Shown: piece by piece, positions 1 through 6,983 of the stretch
Layout: every line of letters starts with the position of its first letter
Numbering within the stretch: the stretch's first letter is position 1
From: DAOUGC01 sp034429695
Lineage (GTDB): Bacteria > Chloroflexota > Anaerolineae > Anaerolineales > Anaerolineaceae
NCBI GenBank assembly: GCA_034429695.1
Contig: DAOUGC010000259.1
Location: forward strand, 1-16,754
Length of the DNA: 16,754 nucleotides
Direction: 5' to 3'
Position numbers and translations under genes: made by a program
The notes under the pieces: generated by a model
Told to the model about the DNA's origin: nothing
Database searches by the model: none
What the model saw: only the letters and a program-made list of their open reading frames with translations

Positions 1-99
1 GGCGGTGGGTTCTGGCAGCAAACGGGAGGTTAATCCGCAGGCGAGAGACATGCTGATGCTGACCATGGAAAGGACGATGATGCTGGCTTTGTTCTTCAT
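1..99 (-). CDS. Putative lipoprotein, N-terminal fragment (cut by window edge)
   Basis: Only the first 33 codons are in the window; the gene continues past the left edge. The start is ATG at 97-99, preceded on the minus strand by a GGAG ribosome-binding site about 10 bases upstream. The peptide begins MKNKASIIVLSMVSISM: a short basic N-region and a hydrophobic core. It is followed by SLAC, a good lipobox with the modifiable cysteine at residue 21, and then a Pro/Thr-rich start of the mature protein. This pattern indicates a secreted, membrane-anchored lipoprotein. The function cannot be told because the mature domain is outside the window. Confidence 0.6.
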   Translation of the reverse strand, partial: MKNKASIIVLSMVSISMSLACGLTSRLLPEPTA

Positions 100-207
100 G
101 TGGGTTATCTCCGATTTCTGAAGCGGGAATCAAATCAAACAGTCTTGGCAGGTGGTGGCCAAACCGGTTTGTCTTAAATCATATATTTCCCCCTTGTTGA
201 GTGTGGT

Positions 208-1212
208 TTATCTTGGGATCATGTTGATCAGACGGTCGAGGTCGCCCACGGCTTCAAGCCCGGCACAACTCCCCACGTCTTCCAGGATGCCAATCCAGTT
301 GCTCCCTTTGCGATGTGATAATTTTATCTCAATTGTGGCAGTTAGTGTTTCCGCAATTCGACGGTCCATGCCGGCAATGGTGGGCGCGAGGAGGATTCCG
401 CCGCTTGTCCGGCGGGCATTCATTTCCAACCGGTGATTGGAACCTTCCAAAATCCAATGCACCTGATCGTCGCTGATCGAGAGGTCCCTCACTTTTGCTC
501 CGGTATAGGTGGCAAATCGGAAGAGACGGCCTTCATGCCAGAGACCCACAATAAAACCCGGAAAAGCTAATTTTCCCCACGGGATGATTGCCATCGAGGC
601 AGTAATGCACAGATTGGGGTGCTGAAAATGATTGGATTGATACCAGATCCACGCCTGTGGGAATGCCTTGCCCCAATCCTTCTCCATGTAACCCAGGCCG
701 CCGGTGAAATCGATGGTCTCTCCATTGATGCTCAGGCTGCCGTGAATATGATGGTTAAAGCTCAAGACGCCGTGATAGCACTCCATGCCTGGAACCCATG
801 CATACCAGCCCATGATGCCAGGGGAGAACAGATTGACGGGCCAGGGAACCCCGCCTGAAAAAGATAGATCGCCGTGTATCGCCAACTTGGGATGATCGAT
901 TTCCAGATGAATACCAGCAGCATGGAAATGATTGCCAGCAACGTGAATATTGTATTGATAAGGTTCTGAGATAAACGCTTTTTCTGGAAAAGGAATATAA
1001 ATGCTCTCACCACTGATACCGTTCAGAACCTGGATGAACGAATGACTGGGTTTGGAAGGATTGTCGGATAGAGAGATGCCTGGAATGATCGCAAAGCGGT
1101 GGGAGAGATCCTTGCTGACCAGTTTGACATACCAACCCTCAAAATATGGCGGCTTTTTGTCAGTACCATGATAAGACCCCGGATTCATTGTGCTTTTGAC
1201 GAAGTGAACCAT
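208..1212 (-). CDS. Tocopherol cyclase-like family protein
   Basis: This 334-residue protein resembles the tocopherol cyclase family (Pfam Tocopherol_cycl). Visible family marks are PYFEGWYVKL at residues 22-31 near the N-terminus and a central GYMEKDWGKAFPQAWIW block at about 174-190, with the conserved Tyr-x-Glu-Lys-x-Trp-Gly and Phe-Pro. Plant and cyanobacterial members close the chromanol ring of vitamin E. Bacterial homologues outside cyanobacteria are mostly uncharacterised and are often simply called hydroxyneurosporene-like or lipocalin-like proteins. There is no signal peptide, so it is probably cytoplasmic or membrane-peripheral. The ATG at 1212 has an AGGAG site 7 bases upstream. 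No other tocopherol or plastoquinone genes are nearby, so real cyclase activity is doubtful; a role on another amphipathic lipid is an inference. Confidence 0.8.
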   Translation of the reverse strand: MVHFVKSTMNPGSYHGTDKKPPYFEGWYVKLVSKDLSHRFAIIPGISLSDNPSKPSHSFIQVLNGISGESIYIPFPEKAFISEPYQYNIHVAGNHFHAAGIHLEIDHPKLAIHGDLSFSGGVPWPVNLFSPGIMGWYAWVPGMECYHGVLSFNHHIHGSLSINGETIDFTGGLGYMEKDWGKAFPQAWIWYQSNHFQHPNLCITASMAIIPWGKLAFPGFIVGLWHEGRLFRFATYTGAKVRDLSISDDQVHWILEGSNHRLEMNARRTSGGILLAPTIAGMDRRIAETLTATIEIKLSHRKGSNWIGILEDVGSCAGLEAVGDLDRLINMIPR

Positions 1213-1240
1213 GACCGCTCCTGGGCATAGTAGTTTGATG

Positions 1241-1253
1241 GATAAACTTTATC
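1241..1253. promoter_or_regulatory. Inverted repeat GATAAA-C-TTTATC, possible operator
   Basis: This is a perfect 6-1-6 inverted repeat lying 29-41 bases upstream of the start codon of the tocopherol-cyclase-like gene, where its promoter should be, and about 36 bases before the -35 box of the tRNA promoter. It may be an operator for the leftward gene. AT-rich palindromes of this length can also occur by chance. Confidence 0.25.
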
Positions 1254-1288
1254 ATAAATATCTGTGGGAAGCAAAAAAACGAAAAACC

Positions 1289-1317
1289 TTAGCGGGTTGC
1301 GCAGATTATGATATAAT
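1289..1317 (+). promoter_or_regulatory. Promoter of tRNA-Ser
   Basis: A TTAGCG -35 box is separated by exactly 17 bases from a perfect TATAAT -10 box at 1312-1317. Transcription would begin near 1324-1326, about 10 bases before the mature tRNA. It fits a sigma-70-type promoter and nothing else downstream on this strand needs it. Confidence 0.65.
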
Positions 1318-1334
1318 CCGCTCGCTTGTCCACT

Positions 1335-1421
<87 letters not shown>

Positions 1422-1432
1422 TGTGACCCAAA

Positions 1433-1468
1433 GCTGCCCGGTTTGATCACGGGCAGCATTTCCTTTTT
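1433..1468 (+). terminator. Rho-independent terminator of tRNA-Ser
   Basis: An 8-bp perfect stem, GCTGCCCG (1433-1440) with CGGGCAGC (1450-1457), and a 9-base loop are followed by the T-rich tail ATTTCCTTTTT. It starts 13 bases after the mature tRNA 3' end. Confidence 0.85.
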
Positions 1469-1486
1469 GGGGCCGGATGGTTAATT

Positions 1487-1518
1487 ATCAGTTCCCCTGG
1501 AATTCCAGGGGAACTGAT
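1487..1518. terminator. Perfect 32-base palindrome, likely terminator of the Rieske gene
   Basis: Two 14-base arms, ATCAGTTCCCCTGG and its exact complement, flank the four-base centre AATT, itself a palindrome. It begins 20 bases beyond the stop codon of the leftward Rieske oxygenase gene and lies 19 bases after the tRNA terminator. It sits between convergent transcripts and could stop both. On the plus strand it is followed by TTTT (1517-1520). On the minus strand the tail is only AATTAA, so termination in that direction is less certain. Confidence 0.6.
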
Positions 1519-1537
1519 TTTGTAGCCCAGAATGGGA

Positions 1538-2527
1538 TTAGTCCTGGCTGGTTTCTGTTGCTGTTTGAAGTGCGGTGCGCTTGCGGCGGTACTCGATGAT
1601 GGGCAGATCGCAAGGGATGAGCACCTCGCCGATCTTAAGTCCGCTGGCTTTGGGTTGCTGGGTAACCACCACGCGGCGGTCTTCATGGGCAATGAAAACA
1701 TTCATGGGCATTGCCAGTTGTGCGATCAATTTTCCCAACAATGGCACGGTCATGAATTTTTGATAGAAGCGCAAATACAGCAGGGTGTGTTCTTCATCCA
1801 CAGGGACAAATGCAGCCACCACGCGAATCCGGTCGTTGATGTAGTTTTGCCATACGTTGGGGAAGATAAACTCAAGATGCTGGCTGGTTTTGGGTTTGGG
1901 TTGCATCTGGCTTGAACGTTTGGGTGGGTTACCATCATCAAGCCGATTGTAAACAAAGGTGTAAAGCATTTTATCACCCTGCCATTCAACCACGGGGCCA
2001 TCCACCACGGTACGGTTGCCGCGCCCGATTGTTCGTCCGTGTACAAAGGGCAGGTGGACCACATCAAGTTGATTTTCGATTACGCGCGAGTAATGTGCGT
2101 TCCACGGATCTCTGGATGATCCGTGGACAAATGTATCATCCAGGTTGTCAAAGAACTGGGGCGGTTGTAGATCGGCGGGGGCGTTCTGTCCCCACCACAA
2201 CCAGATGAAGCCGTGCGCTTCATAAGTGGGGTAGGTGTTGACACGCATGGCATTGGTGATGGCTCCATTGCGGCCCATGGCAGGAATGAGGACGCATTTG
2301 CCGGAAGAATCAAACTCAAAGCCGTGGAAAGGGCACTGCAAGTGTCCATCGGAGACTTTCCCGGCTGAGAAAGCCACGCCACGGTGAGGGCAGCGGTCGG
2401 CTGCCACACAGATTTTTCTGTCACCATCCCGCCAGAAAACCAGTTTTTCGCCCATGCGGGTGACGCCCACGGGTTCATTTTTCACTTCTGCTGATTCGAG
2501 CACAACGTACCACTGGTTCCTGATCAT
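1538..2527 (-). CDS. Rieske non-haem iron oxygenase, alpha-subunit type (pheophorbide a oxygenase-like)
   Basis: This 329-residue protein has a Rieske [2Fe-2S] domain with C46-x-H48 and C65-x2-H68 as ligands. The catalytic mononuclear iron site is N152-x2-D155-x2-H158-x4-H163. The order and spacing match aromatic-ring and pheophorbide a oxygenase-type proteins, which use O2 and electrons from a separate reductase to hydroxylate or demethylate ring substrates. No reductase or ferredoxin partner is adjacent, and the substrate is unknown. The ATG at 2527 has a strong AAGGAGAG site. The gene lies 73 bases downstream of a MarR gene on the same strand, suggesting co-transcription or direct control. 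The protein appears soluble, with no signal peptide. The family assignment is firm; the exact substrate class is not. Confidence 0.88.
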   Translation of the reverse strand: MIRNQWYVVLESAEVKNEPVGVTRMGEKLVFWRDGDRKICVAADRCPHRGVAFSAGKVSDGHLQCPFHGFEFDSSGKCVLIPAMGRNGAITNAMRVNTYPTYEAHGFIWLWWGQNAPADLQPPQFFDNLDDTFVHGSSRDPWNAHYSRVIENQLDVVHLPFVHGRTIGRGNRTVVDGPVVEWQGDKMLYTFVYNRLDDGNPPKRSSQMQPKPKTSQHLEFIFPNVWQNYINDRIRVVAAFVPVDEEHTLLYLRFYQKFMTVPLLGKLIAQLAMPMNVFIAHEDRRVVVTQQPKASGLKIGEVLIPCDLPIIEYRRKRTALQTATETSQD

Positions 2528-2600
2528 ATTAATCTCTCCTTTGATAAATATTGATACTGGTTATGTTGCAAGACAACGTGGATTTGGCTGTTGTGGTATT

Positions 2601-3065
2601 TCAGAAACGCGATCCAATAATTTCATCTGCACGTTCATTTGCCGTTGAGCTCAATACGTGCATTGCCCGATGAATCAGTTGCTGTTCATCCTCCGATAAG
2701 TTCTCCACAAGTCTCCCCACCCAGGCTTGCCGGGCGGCAATTGACTCCTCAACAATCCGCTTGCCATTGTCGGTCAATTGGACCCTGCGAATGCGTCGAT
2801 CCGTTGAGGATTCGCTACGCGTCACCATGCCCAGTTTAACCAGGCGGTCAATCATCTGACTGGCTCCAGCAGTGGTGATCTGTAACAACTCGCCAAAGTG
2901 TGAAACTTCGCAAGGTCCGCTGTAATGAAGATGAAATATCACTGTCATTTGTCCAAAGGAGAGACCAGCGGAACGGGCGTATCGGTTGAAATCCTCAAGC
3001 GAATACCGCATAAAGATATTGGCCCAGTTCATTAAGCTGCTGGTTACTTCGAGTTTGTCAGTCAT
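2601..3065 (-). CDS. MarR-family transcriptional regulator
   Basis: This 154-residue protein has the MarR winged-helix layout. An N-terminal dimerisation helix is followed by the HTH around residues 57-90 (LLQITTAGASQMIDRLVKLG). The wing carries the signature DRRIRRVQLTDNGK, followed by C-terminal dimerisation helices. MarR proteins usually repress their own gene and adjacent enzyme genes and release DNA when a small aromatic or lipophilic ligand binds. The next gene downstream is a Rieske oxygenase, a common kind of MarR target. AT-rich inverted repeats lie upstream at about 3114-3147. The ribosome-binding site is weak (GGACGG close to the ATG, AAAAGG further off). An alternative downstream start cannot be excluded, but the first residues fit the family. 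Confidence 0.88.
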   Translation of the reverse strand: MTDKLEVTSSLMNWANIFMRYSLEDFNRYARSAGLSFGQMTVIFHLHYSGPCEVSHFGELLQITTAGASQMIDRLVKLGMVTRSESSTDRRIRRVQLTDNGKRIVEESIAARQAWVGRLVENLSEDEQQLIHRAMHVLSSTANERADEIIGSRF

Positions 3066-3126
3066 CCGTCCGGCCTTTTGGCATGGAGCTCTGGTTGGTT
3101 CTCCACACAGAGATTAATAAGATGAA

Positions 3127-3147
3127 TTAATAATAAACCAATATTAA
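3127..3147. promoter_or_regulatory. Candidate MarR operator (TTAATA-N9-TATTAA)
   Basis: A perfect 6-bp inverted repeat with a 9-base spacer, plus a further TTAATAA at 3114-3120, lies in the promoter region of the MarR gene. The centre-to-centre spacing of about 15 bases is within what dimeric MarR proteins span. The site is also upstream of the rightward channel gene, so one operator could serve both directions. It is inferred from symmetry and position only. Confidence 0.4.
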
Positions 3148-3322
3148 CTAAATGTTACAGAAAATCCACCCAAAGATTGTACAAAAATCGCGTTAATCAA
3201 GGCAGGGAAAACCAGTGGGGAAATTCCCCCGATGGAAAAAAACACGGGCAATGTTTACGATTACTCACCATTATGTACATGGTTTTATACGATTAGTCCG
3301 GTGGAACAGATGGGAGTATGCG

Positions 3323-4144
3323 ATGGATGACCAAAATGAGAGGGTTGAAAATGCCGAGGAAGAAACCGTTGAACGGTTTGAACTGTTACACGAACTTGAG
3401 CGGTGGTTGGAAGGACCTGTGCGTATGCTGGGTTTGGTCTGGCTGGTGTTGCTTGTGGTTGAGTTTGTGCGTGGGCTGGGGCCGATCCTGAATGCGATGG
3501 TTTACATCATCTGGGGGATATTCATCATTGATTTTGCCATTCGTTTCATTATTGCCCCACAAAAGATCCAGTACATTCGAAAGAACTGGTTGACTTTGAT
3601 CTCACTTGCGTTACCGGCATTGAGGATCTTTACCCTGTTTCGATTTGTTCGTTTCATCCGGTTTGGAAGACTATTGCGCGGGGTAAACCTGGTCAAGCTG
3701 TTGGGCTCACTTAATCGTGGGATGAAGGTACTCAGAACCTATCTGGGACGGCGCAAATTTGGTTTTGTGATTGCCCTTACCTTTGCGGTGACCATGGCTG
3801 GCGGGGCCGGCATGTATGCGCTGGAGAATCAAAATGTGATGCAGGATGGTTTTACCAGTTTTGCCGATGCACTGTGGTGGACGGCGATGATCATGACCAC
3901 CCTTGGTTCCGGTTACTGGCCTCAATCGGCGGAAGGAAGATTGTTGACCCTGCTGCTGTCGGTGTATTCGCTGTCGGTTTTTGGATATGTGACGGCGACC
4001 ATCGCAACCTTTCTTATTGGCCAGGAAGCGAGCTCCAGGGCAACAAACGTTGCCAGTGATGAAACCATTCGTGATTTGACCCGGCAATTGGAACAGCTTC
4101 GTACCAGCCTGGATCAGACGCAGTCATCGTCTTCGGGAGAGTGA
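3323..4144 (+). CDS. Voltage-gated-type ion channel (six-TM, one pore loop)
   Basis: I prefer the ATG at 3323 (273 residues), which has GGGAG six bases upstream; the frame stays open to a GTG at 3215, adding 36 mostly basic residues. The numbering here uses the 3323 start. S1 lies near 34-54, S2 near 57-77 and S3 near 87-100. S4 spans 101-120, with arginines at 101, 107, 110, 113, 116 and 119, a classic voltage sensor. S5 is near 147-167, the pore helix begins ADALWW at about 181, and S6 is near 207-232. The C-terminus (about 240-273) is polar and may form a short coiled coil (IRDLTRQLEQLRTSL). The filter reads TTLGSGYWP (192-200) instead of the potassium-type TTVGYGD. The fold is that of the Ion_trans/potassium channel family; ion selectivity is uncertain. 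Confidence 0.85.
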   Translation: MDDQNERVENAEEETVERFELLHELERWLEGPVRMLGLVWLVLLVVEFVRGLGPILNAMVYIIWGIFIIDFAIRFIIAPQKIQYIRKNWLTLISLALPALRIFTLFRFVRFIRFGRLLRGVNLVKLLGSLNRGMKVLRTYLGRRKFGFVIALTFAVTMAGGAGMYALENQNVMQDGFTSFADALWWTAMIMTTLGSGYWPQSAEGRLLTLLLSVYSLSVFGYVTATIATFLIGQEASSRATNVASDETIRDLTRQLEQLRTSLDQTQSSSSGE

Positions 4145-4193
4145 CAGAGGGCATCTTTGCTCGGGTGAAAGTGCTGCATTAACCCAAAATTAA

Positions 4194-4222
4194 TTGACCA
4201 TTGCCCAATCTTCATGTAAGAT
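4194..4222 (+). promoter_or_regulatory. Promoter of the Ser/Thr kinase gene
   Basis: TTGACC (4194-4199) and TAAGAT (4217-4222) are separated by exactly 17 bases, a strong sigma-70-like match. The predicted transcript starts near 4229 and has a leader of about 90 bases. Its presence suggests the kinase is transcribed independently of the channel gene upstream. Confidence 0.65.
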
Positions 4223-4319
4223 ACCTGTACGCCAGTTTGTCAAAATTACAAACAAACAGATTGCATCTTTTTCTGTGTTTTTTCGTTATATGTATATGCG
4301 CGGATGACCGGGGTGAACC

Positions 4320-5807
4320 ATGACGGACATGATCGGGAAGTACCTGGGGCGTTATCACATCAGGGAGCAACTGGGTGAAGGTGGTATGGCGACCGTTTAC
4401 AAGGCGTATGATACGCGCCTGGAACGATATGTTGCGATTAAGATCATCCGTTCTGATCAGGTGGGGGCAACAGATTTTCAAATGCGTTTTGAACGCGAAG
4501 CCAAGGCACTGGCGCAGCTTTCTCACCCCAATATTGTGACTGTGTTGGATTATGGCGAGCAGGACGGCATGCCCTACCTGGTGATGGAATATATTGCCGG
4601 GGCGAGCCTGAAGTCAATCGTTGGCAGGCAACTGGATTACCGCGAGGCGGCCCGCCTGTTGCTGCCCATCGCCAGCGCCCTTGGGTACGCCCATTCGCAC
4701 AAAATTGTCCATCGTGACGTGAAACCGGGCAACGTACTGATTGACGAAGCCGGCAACCCCATGTTGCTTGATTTTGGTATATCAAAAATGCTTGAGGCCA
4801 ACACAGATGCCCAGATAACCTCCACCGGTGTTGGCATTGGCACTCCAGAATATATGGCGCCTGAACAGGGGCTGGGAGACCCGGTGGACTGGCATGCCGA
4901 CATCTATGCGTTGGGTGTCATCTTTTATGAACTGATAACCGGTCAACGGCCCTTCAAAGCCGATACCCCACTGGCAGTGATTCTCAAGCAGATCTACGAC
5001 CCCTTGCCGCCTGCCAGGAACCTGGTGCCAGGTCTGCCCGAAGTGGTGGATGATGTGCTGTCACGCGCACTTGCCAAGAGCCCTGCCGACCGCTACCCTG
5101 ATATGGACTCTTTCATATCAGCCCTGCGCCTCCTGTGCGGCGATGAACCAGCTCAGCCCGTTTTACCGCCCGCCGTGAGTGAGCAGGTAACGGTGATTGA
5201 CCGTGCGATCATTGACCGTGCGGTGACGCCGATCAAGGAAGTCACACCGGCTGAAACGCCGTTATTGACTCCCTCGCGCCCGGTGAGAATGGTGACCGAA
5301 ATCGAATCGCCTGAAGTCGTGCCGCCAGCTCGTCCGAAGGGCATCAATCCGCGTTTGCGGAATGGCATCATCCTGGGTACGCTGGGGTTGGTAGCCATTT
5401 GTGCGTTAAGCTTTGTCTTCTTCGGGGGGTGGGTCATTAAAACCTTCTGGCCACCCAATGTAGCCGTGACAGTGAATGCCCCAACCAGCGTGAATGTGGG
5501 TGAGACCTTTGTCTACAAGATCAGTATTCAGAACACGGGCAACCGTGCAGTAGAGATCAGTGAAATCGGGCTGGATGAGGACTTCTTTAATGGCGTAAAG
5601 GTGCTGGCGATCAGCCCTGAGACGTTTGGCAAGCGCAAGTATGGAGGCAATATCAACTACAAGCTGGACCAAACCATCCAGCCGGGGGAAACGTTAAACG
5701 TGGTGATGCAATTGCAGGCAGTCATTGCGGGGTCTTATGACACCAATTTTGTGGTGTACTCAGGAGTGGCGGGCAATTACACCCATTATCAAATGTCGAT
5801 TAAGTGA
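4320..5807 (+). CDS. Membrane-anchored Ser/Thr protein kinase (PknB-like) with extracytoplasmic beta domain
   Basis: This 495-residue protein starts with a complete Hanks-type kinase domain (about 8-272). It has the glycine loop LGEGGM (19-24), the catalytic lysine K41 in VAIK, and the alpha-C glutamate E60. The catalytic loop is HRDVKPGN (131-138), the metal site is DFG (151-153), and the activation segment ends GTPEYMAPE (174-182), so it should be active. A Pro/Thr-rich linker (about 275-345) leads to one transmembrane helix (about 349-370). About 115 outside residues follow (380-495), resembling a CARDB or Ig-like beta-sandwich (VTVNAPTSVNVGETFVYKI, QPGETLNVVMQL). PASTA repeats of classical PknB are absent, so the sensed ligand is probably not muropeptide. 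The linker carries a 15-bp duplication at 5196-5225. It has its own promoter upstream and a terminator downstream. Confidence 0.93.
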   Translation: MTDMIGKYLGRYHIREQLGEGGMATVYKAYDTRLERYVAIKIIRSDQVGATDFQMRFEREAKALAQLSHPNIVTVLDYGEQDGMPYLVMEYIAGASLKSIVGRQLDYREAARLLLPIASALGYAHSHKIVHRDVKPGNVLIDEAGNPMLLDFGISKMLEANTDAQITSTGVGIGTPEYMAPEQGLGDPVDWHADIYALGVIFYELITGQRPFKADTPLAVILKQIYDPLPPARNLVPGLPEVVDDVLSRALAKSPADRYPDMDSFISALRLLCGDEPAQPVLPPAVSEQVTVIDRAIIDRAVTPIKEVTPAETPLLTPSRPVRMVTEIESPEVVPPARPKGINPRLRNGIILGTLGLVAICALSFVFFGGWVIKTFWPPNVAVTVNAPTSVNVGETFVYKISIQNTGNRAVEISEIGLDEDFFNGVKVLAISPETFGKRKYGGNINYKLDQTIQPGETLNVVMQLQAVIAGSYDTNFVVYSGVAGNYTHYQMSIK

Positions 5808-5823
5808 TATATCTCCAAAAAGT

Positions 5824-5854
5824 AAAAGGACGGCTCTTCTGGCCGTCCTTTTTT
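5824..5854. terminator. Bidirectional terminator between the kinase gene and the ACIII operon
   Basis: An 11-bp stem, AAAAGGACGGC (5824-5834) with GCCGTCCTTTT (5842-5852), and a 7-base loop lie between two convergent stop codons (5807 and 5856). The plus strand ends in a T6 run (5849-5854). The minus strand reads TTTT through the stem base and continues into ACTTTTTGG. It can therefore stop transcription from both sides. Confidence 0.9.
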
Positions 5855-5855
5855 C

Positions 5856-6470
5856 TTATTCGTTTACCTGACCAACGGAAATCACCGGTCCCTCAGGATG
5901 AGAGTCGGGTGGCCGTCCGATGGGCATGGCTTTGGTCACAATCATCACGTGCATGAGCGATTTTTCGTAGCTGGTTTCATCACCCAGAATGTCCACCCCT
6001 GTCTGGTCGGCGCTCTCACGCCGTGATCCGGCAACAATATCGTCATAGGAAGCCAGACTCAAACGTCCGGCTGCCTGTTCCACATCAGGCCCATGACAGG
6101 ACGAGCATGCATTTGAACCGCCATACCAGATGTTTGGCTCATCAAACAACGGGAAGATGTCGGCGAAGGTGGCAGAGCACACCTCGCCATTCAAGCTCTC
6201 AAACTCAAAGGGTTCGTCCTGCGGTTTTCCGGCGATGATCCAGGCATCAATCACCCCCAGGGCGCGCACCTCACATTCGCCACTGGTGATGGTTTTTTCC
6301 TCCGCGAGGATGCGCTCAGGGGGCAGCGTGGCCGCAGGCAGGATGGGAATGGGTGTGGCTTGAGGCGGCGCAGGGCGAATGGTGGGGAAGATCACCAGAA
6401 ATGCAATCAGTGCAGATTGGAACAGAAACAGCGCGGCGATTGCCAGCCAGATGCGGTTACCTCTCAACAT
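5856..6470 (-). CDS. Membrane-anchored monoheme c-type cytochrome-like protein, last gene of ACIII operon
   Basis: This 204-residue protein has an N-terminal transmembrane helix or uncleaved signal (about 7-29), a Pro-rich linker (32-51) and an extracytoplasmic domain. It carries one heme c motif, C122-S-S-C125-H126. A likely distal methionine is M182 in KAMPIG, with two further cysteines at 66 and 98. The heme lies late in the chain, so this is not a simple class I cytochrome; about 70 residues of unrecognised sequence precede it. The ATG at 6470 is 3 bases after the ActE stop codon and has GGGAGG upstream, so translation is coupled within the operon. It could be an accessory subunit of the complex or the electron acceptor docking on it. 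I do not recognise it as any of the standard lettered Act subunits. Confidence 0.75.
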   Translation of the reverse strand: MLRGNRIWLAIAALFLFQSALIAFLVIFPTIRPAPPQATPIPILPAATLPPERILAEEKTITSGECEVRALGVIDAWIIAGKPQDEPFEFESLNGEVCSATFADIFPLFDEPNIWYGGSNACSSCHGPDVEQAAGRLSLASYDDIVAGSRRESADQTGVDILGDETSYEKSLMHVMIVTKAMPIGRPPDSHPEGPVISVGQVNE

Positions 6471-6473
6471 GGT

Positions 6474-6983
6474 TCACTGTCCTCCCTGCTGCAACGAACG
6501 GATAAAGTTGACCACGTCCCAGCGGTCTCTGGCAGTGGGCAGGTTGGAGCGCATGGATGGCATTCGGCCAGGAATGCCGTTGGAGATGACGATAAACATG
6601 GCTCCGTCTGACTGGGTGGCGGCGTTGCCTTCCAGCAGGTTGGCGGGTTTGTTTTCCAGAAAGGCAGCAAAAGGTCCATTTCCCTCGCCGGATGCGCCGT
6701 GGCATAAAGCACAGTGCACTGCATAAAGTTCCTCGCCACGGTGGAGTGAGACGTCATCAGCGTCAACCGGGTTGACGGGCGCTCCAAGACCGGGGATGTA
6801 AACCGCTCCATCCACCGGGATGGACCGGGCGGGGAGAGGTAAAGGGTCTTCCTGGGCGCGGAAGGAAGGCTGAACCTCCATCATGCTGACCCAGTTGATT
6901 TTGATCACGTCGTAGGTGAACAGCAAGCCCAGAATCAATGGAGTGATGAGCACTCCAAATAAAAGTATCAGACGTTTGGTCAT
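6474..6983 (-). CDS. actE: Alternative complex III subunit ActE, monoheme cytochrome c
   Basis: This 169-residue class I cytochrome has an N-terminal hydrophobic helix (4-24) that should anchor it or direct export; no lipobox is visible. The heme motif is C91-A-L-C94-H95, followed by GASGEGNGP, typical of the monoheme subunit of ACIII. The distal ligand is probably M141 in PGRMPSM, and the final helix is DVVNFIRSL. In the known complex ActE receives electrons from the ActA hemes on the periplasmic side and passes them to an oxidase or soluble carrier. Its ATG overlaps the ActD stop codon as ATGA (6980-6983), so translation is coupled. GGAGGG lies upstream within actD. Confidence 0.88.
   Translation of the reverse strand: MTKRLILLFGVLITPLILGLLFTYDVIKINWVSMMEVQPSFRAQEDPLPLPARSIPVDGAVYIPGLGAPVNPVDADDVSLHRGEELYAVHCALCHGASGEGNGPFAAFLENKPANLLEGNAATQSDGAMFIVISNGIPGRMPSMRSNLPTARDRWDVVNFIRSLQQGGQ

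Noticed and set aside
3215..3322. GTG start for the channel protein at 3215
   Set aside because: No good ribosome-binding site is seen there, and the ATG at 3323 has GGGAG at ideal spacing. It cannot be excluded fully.
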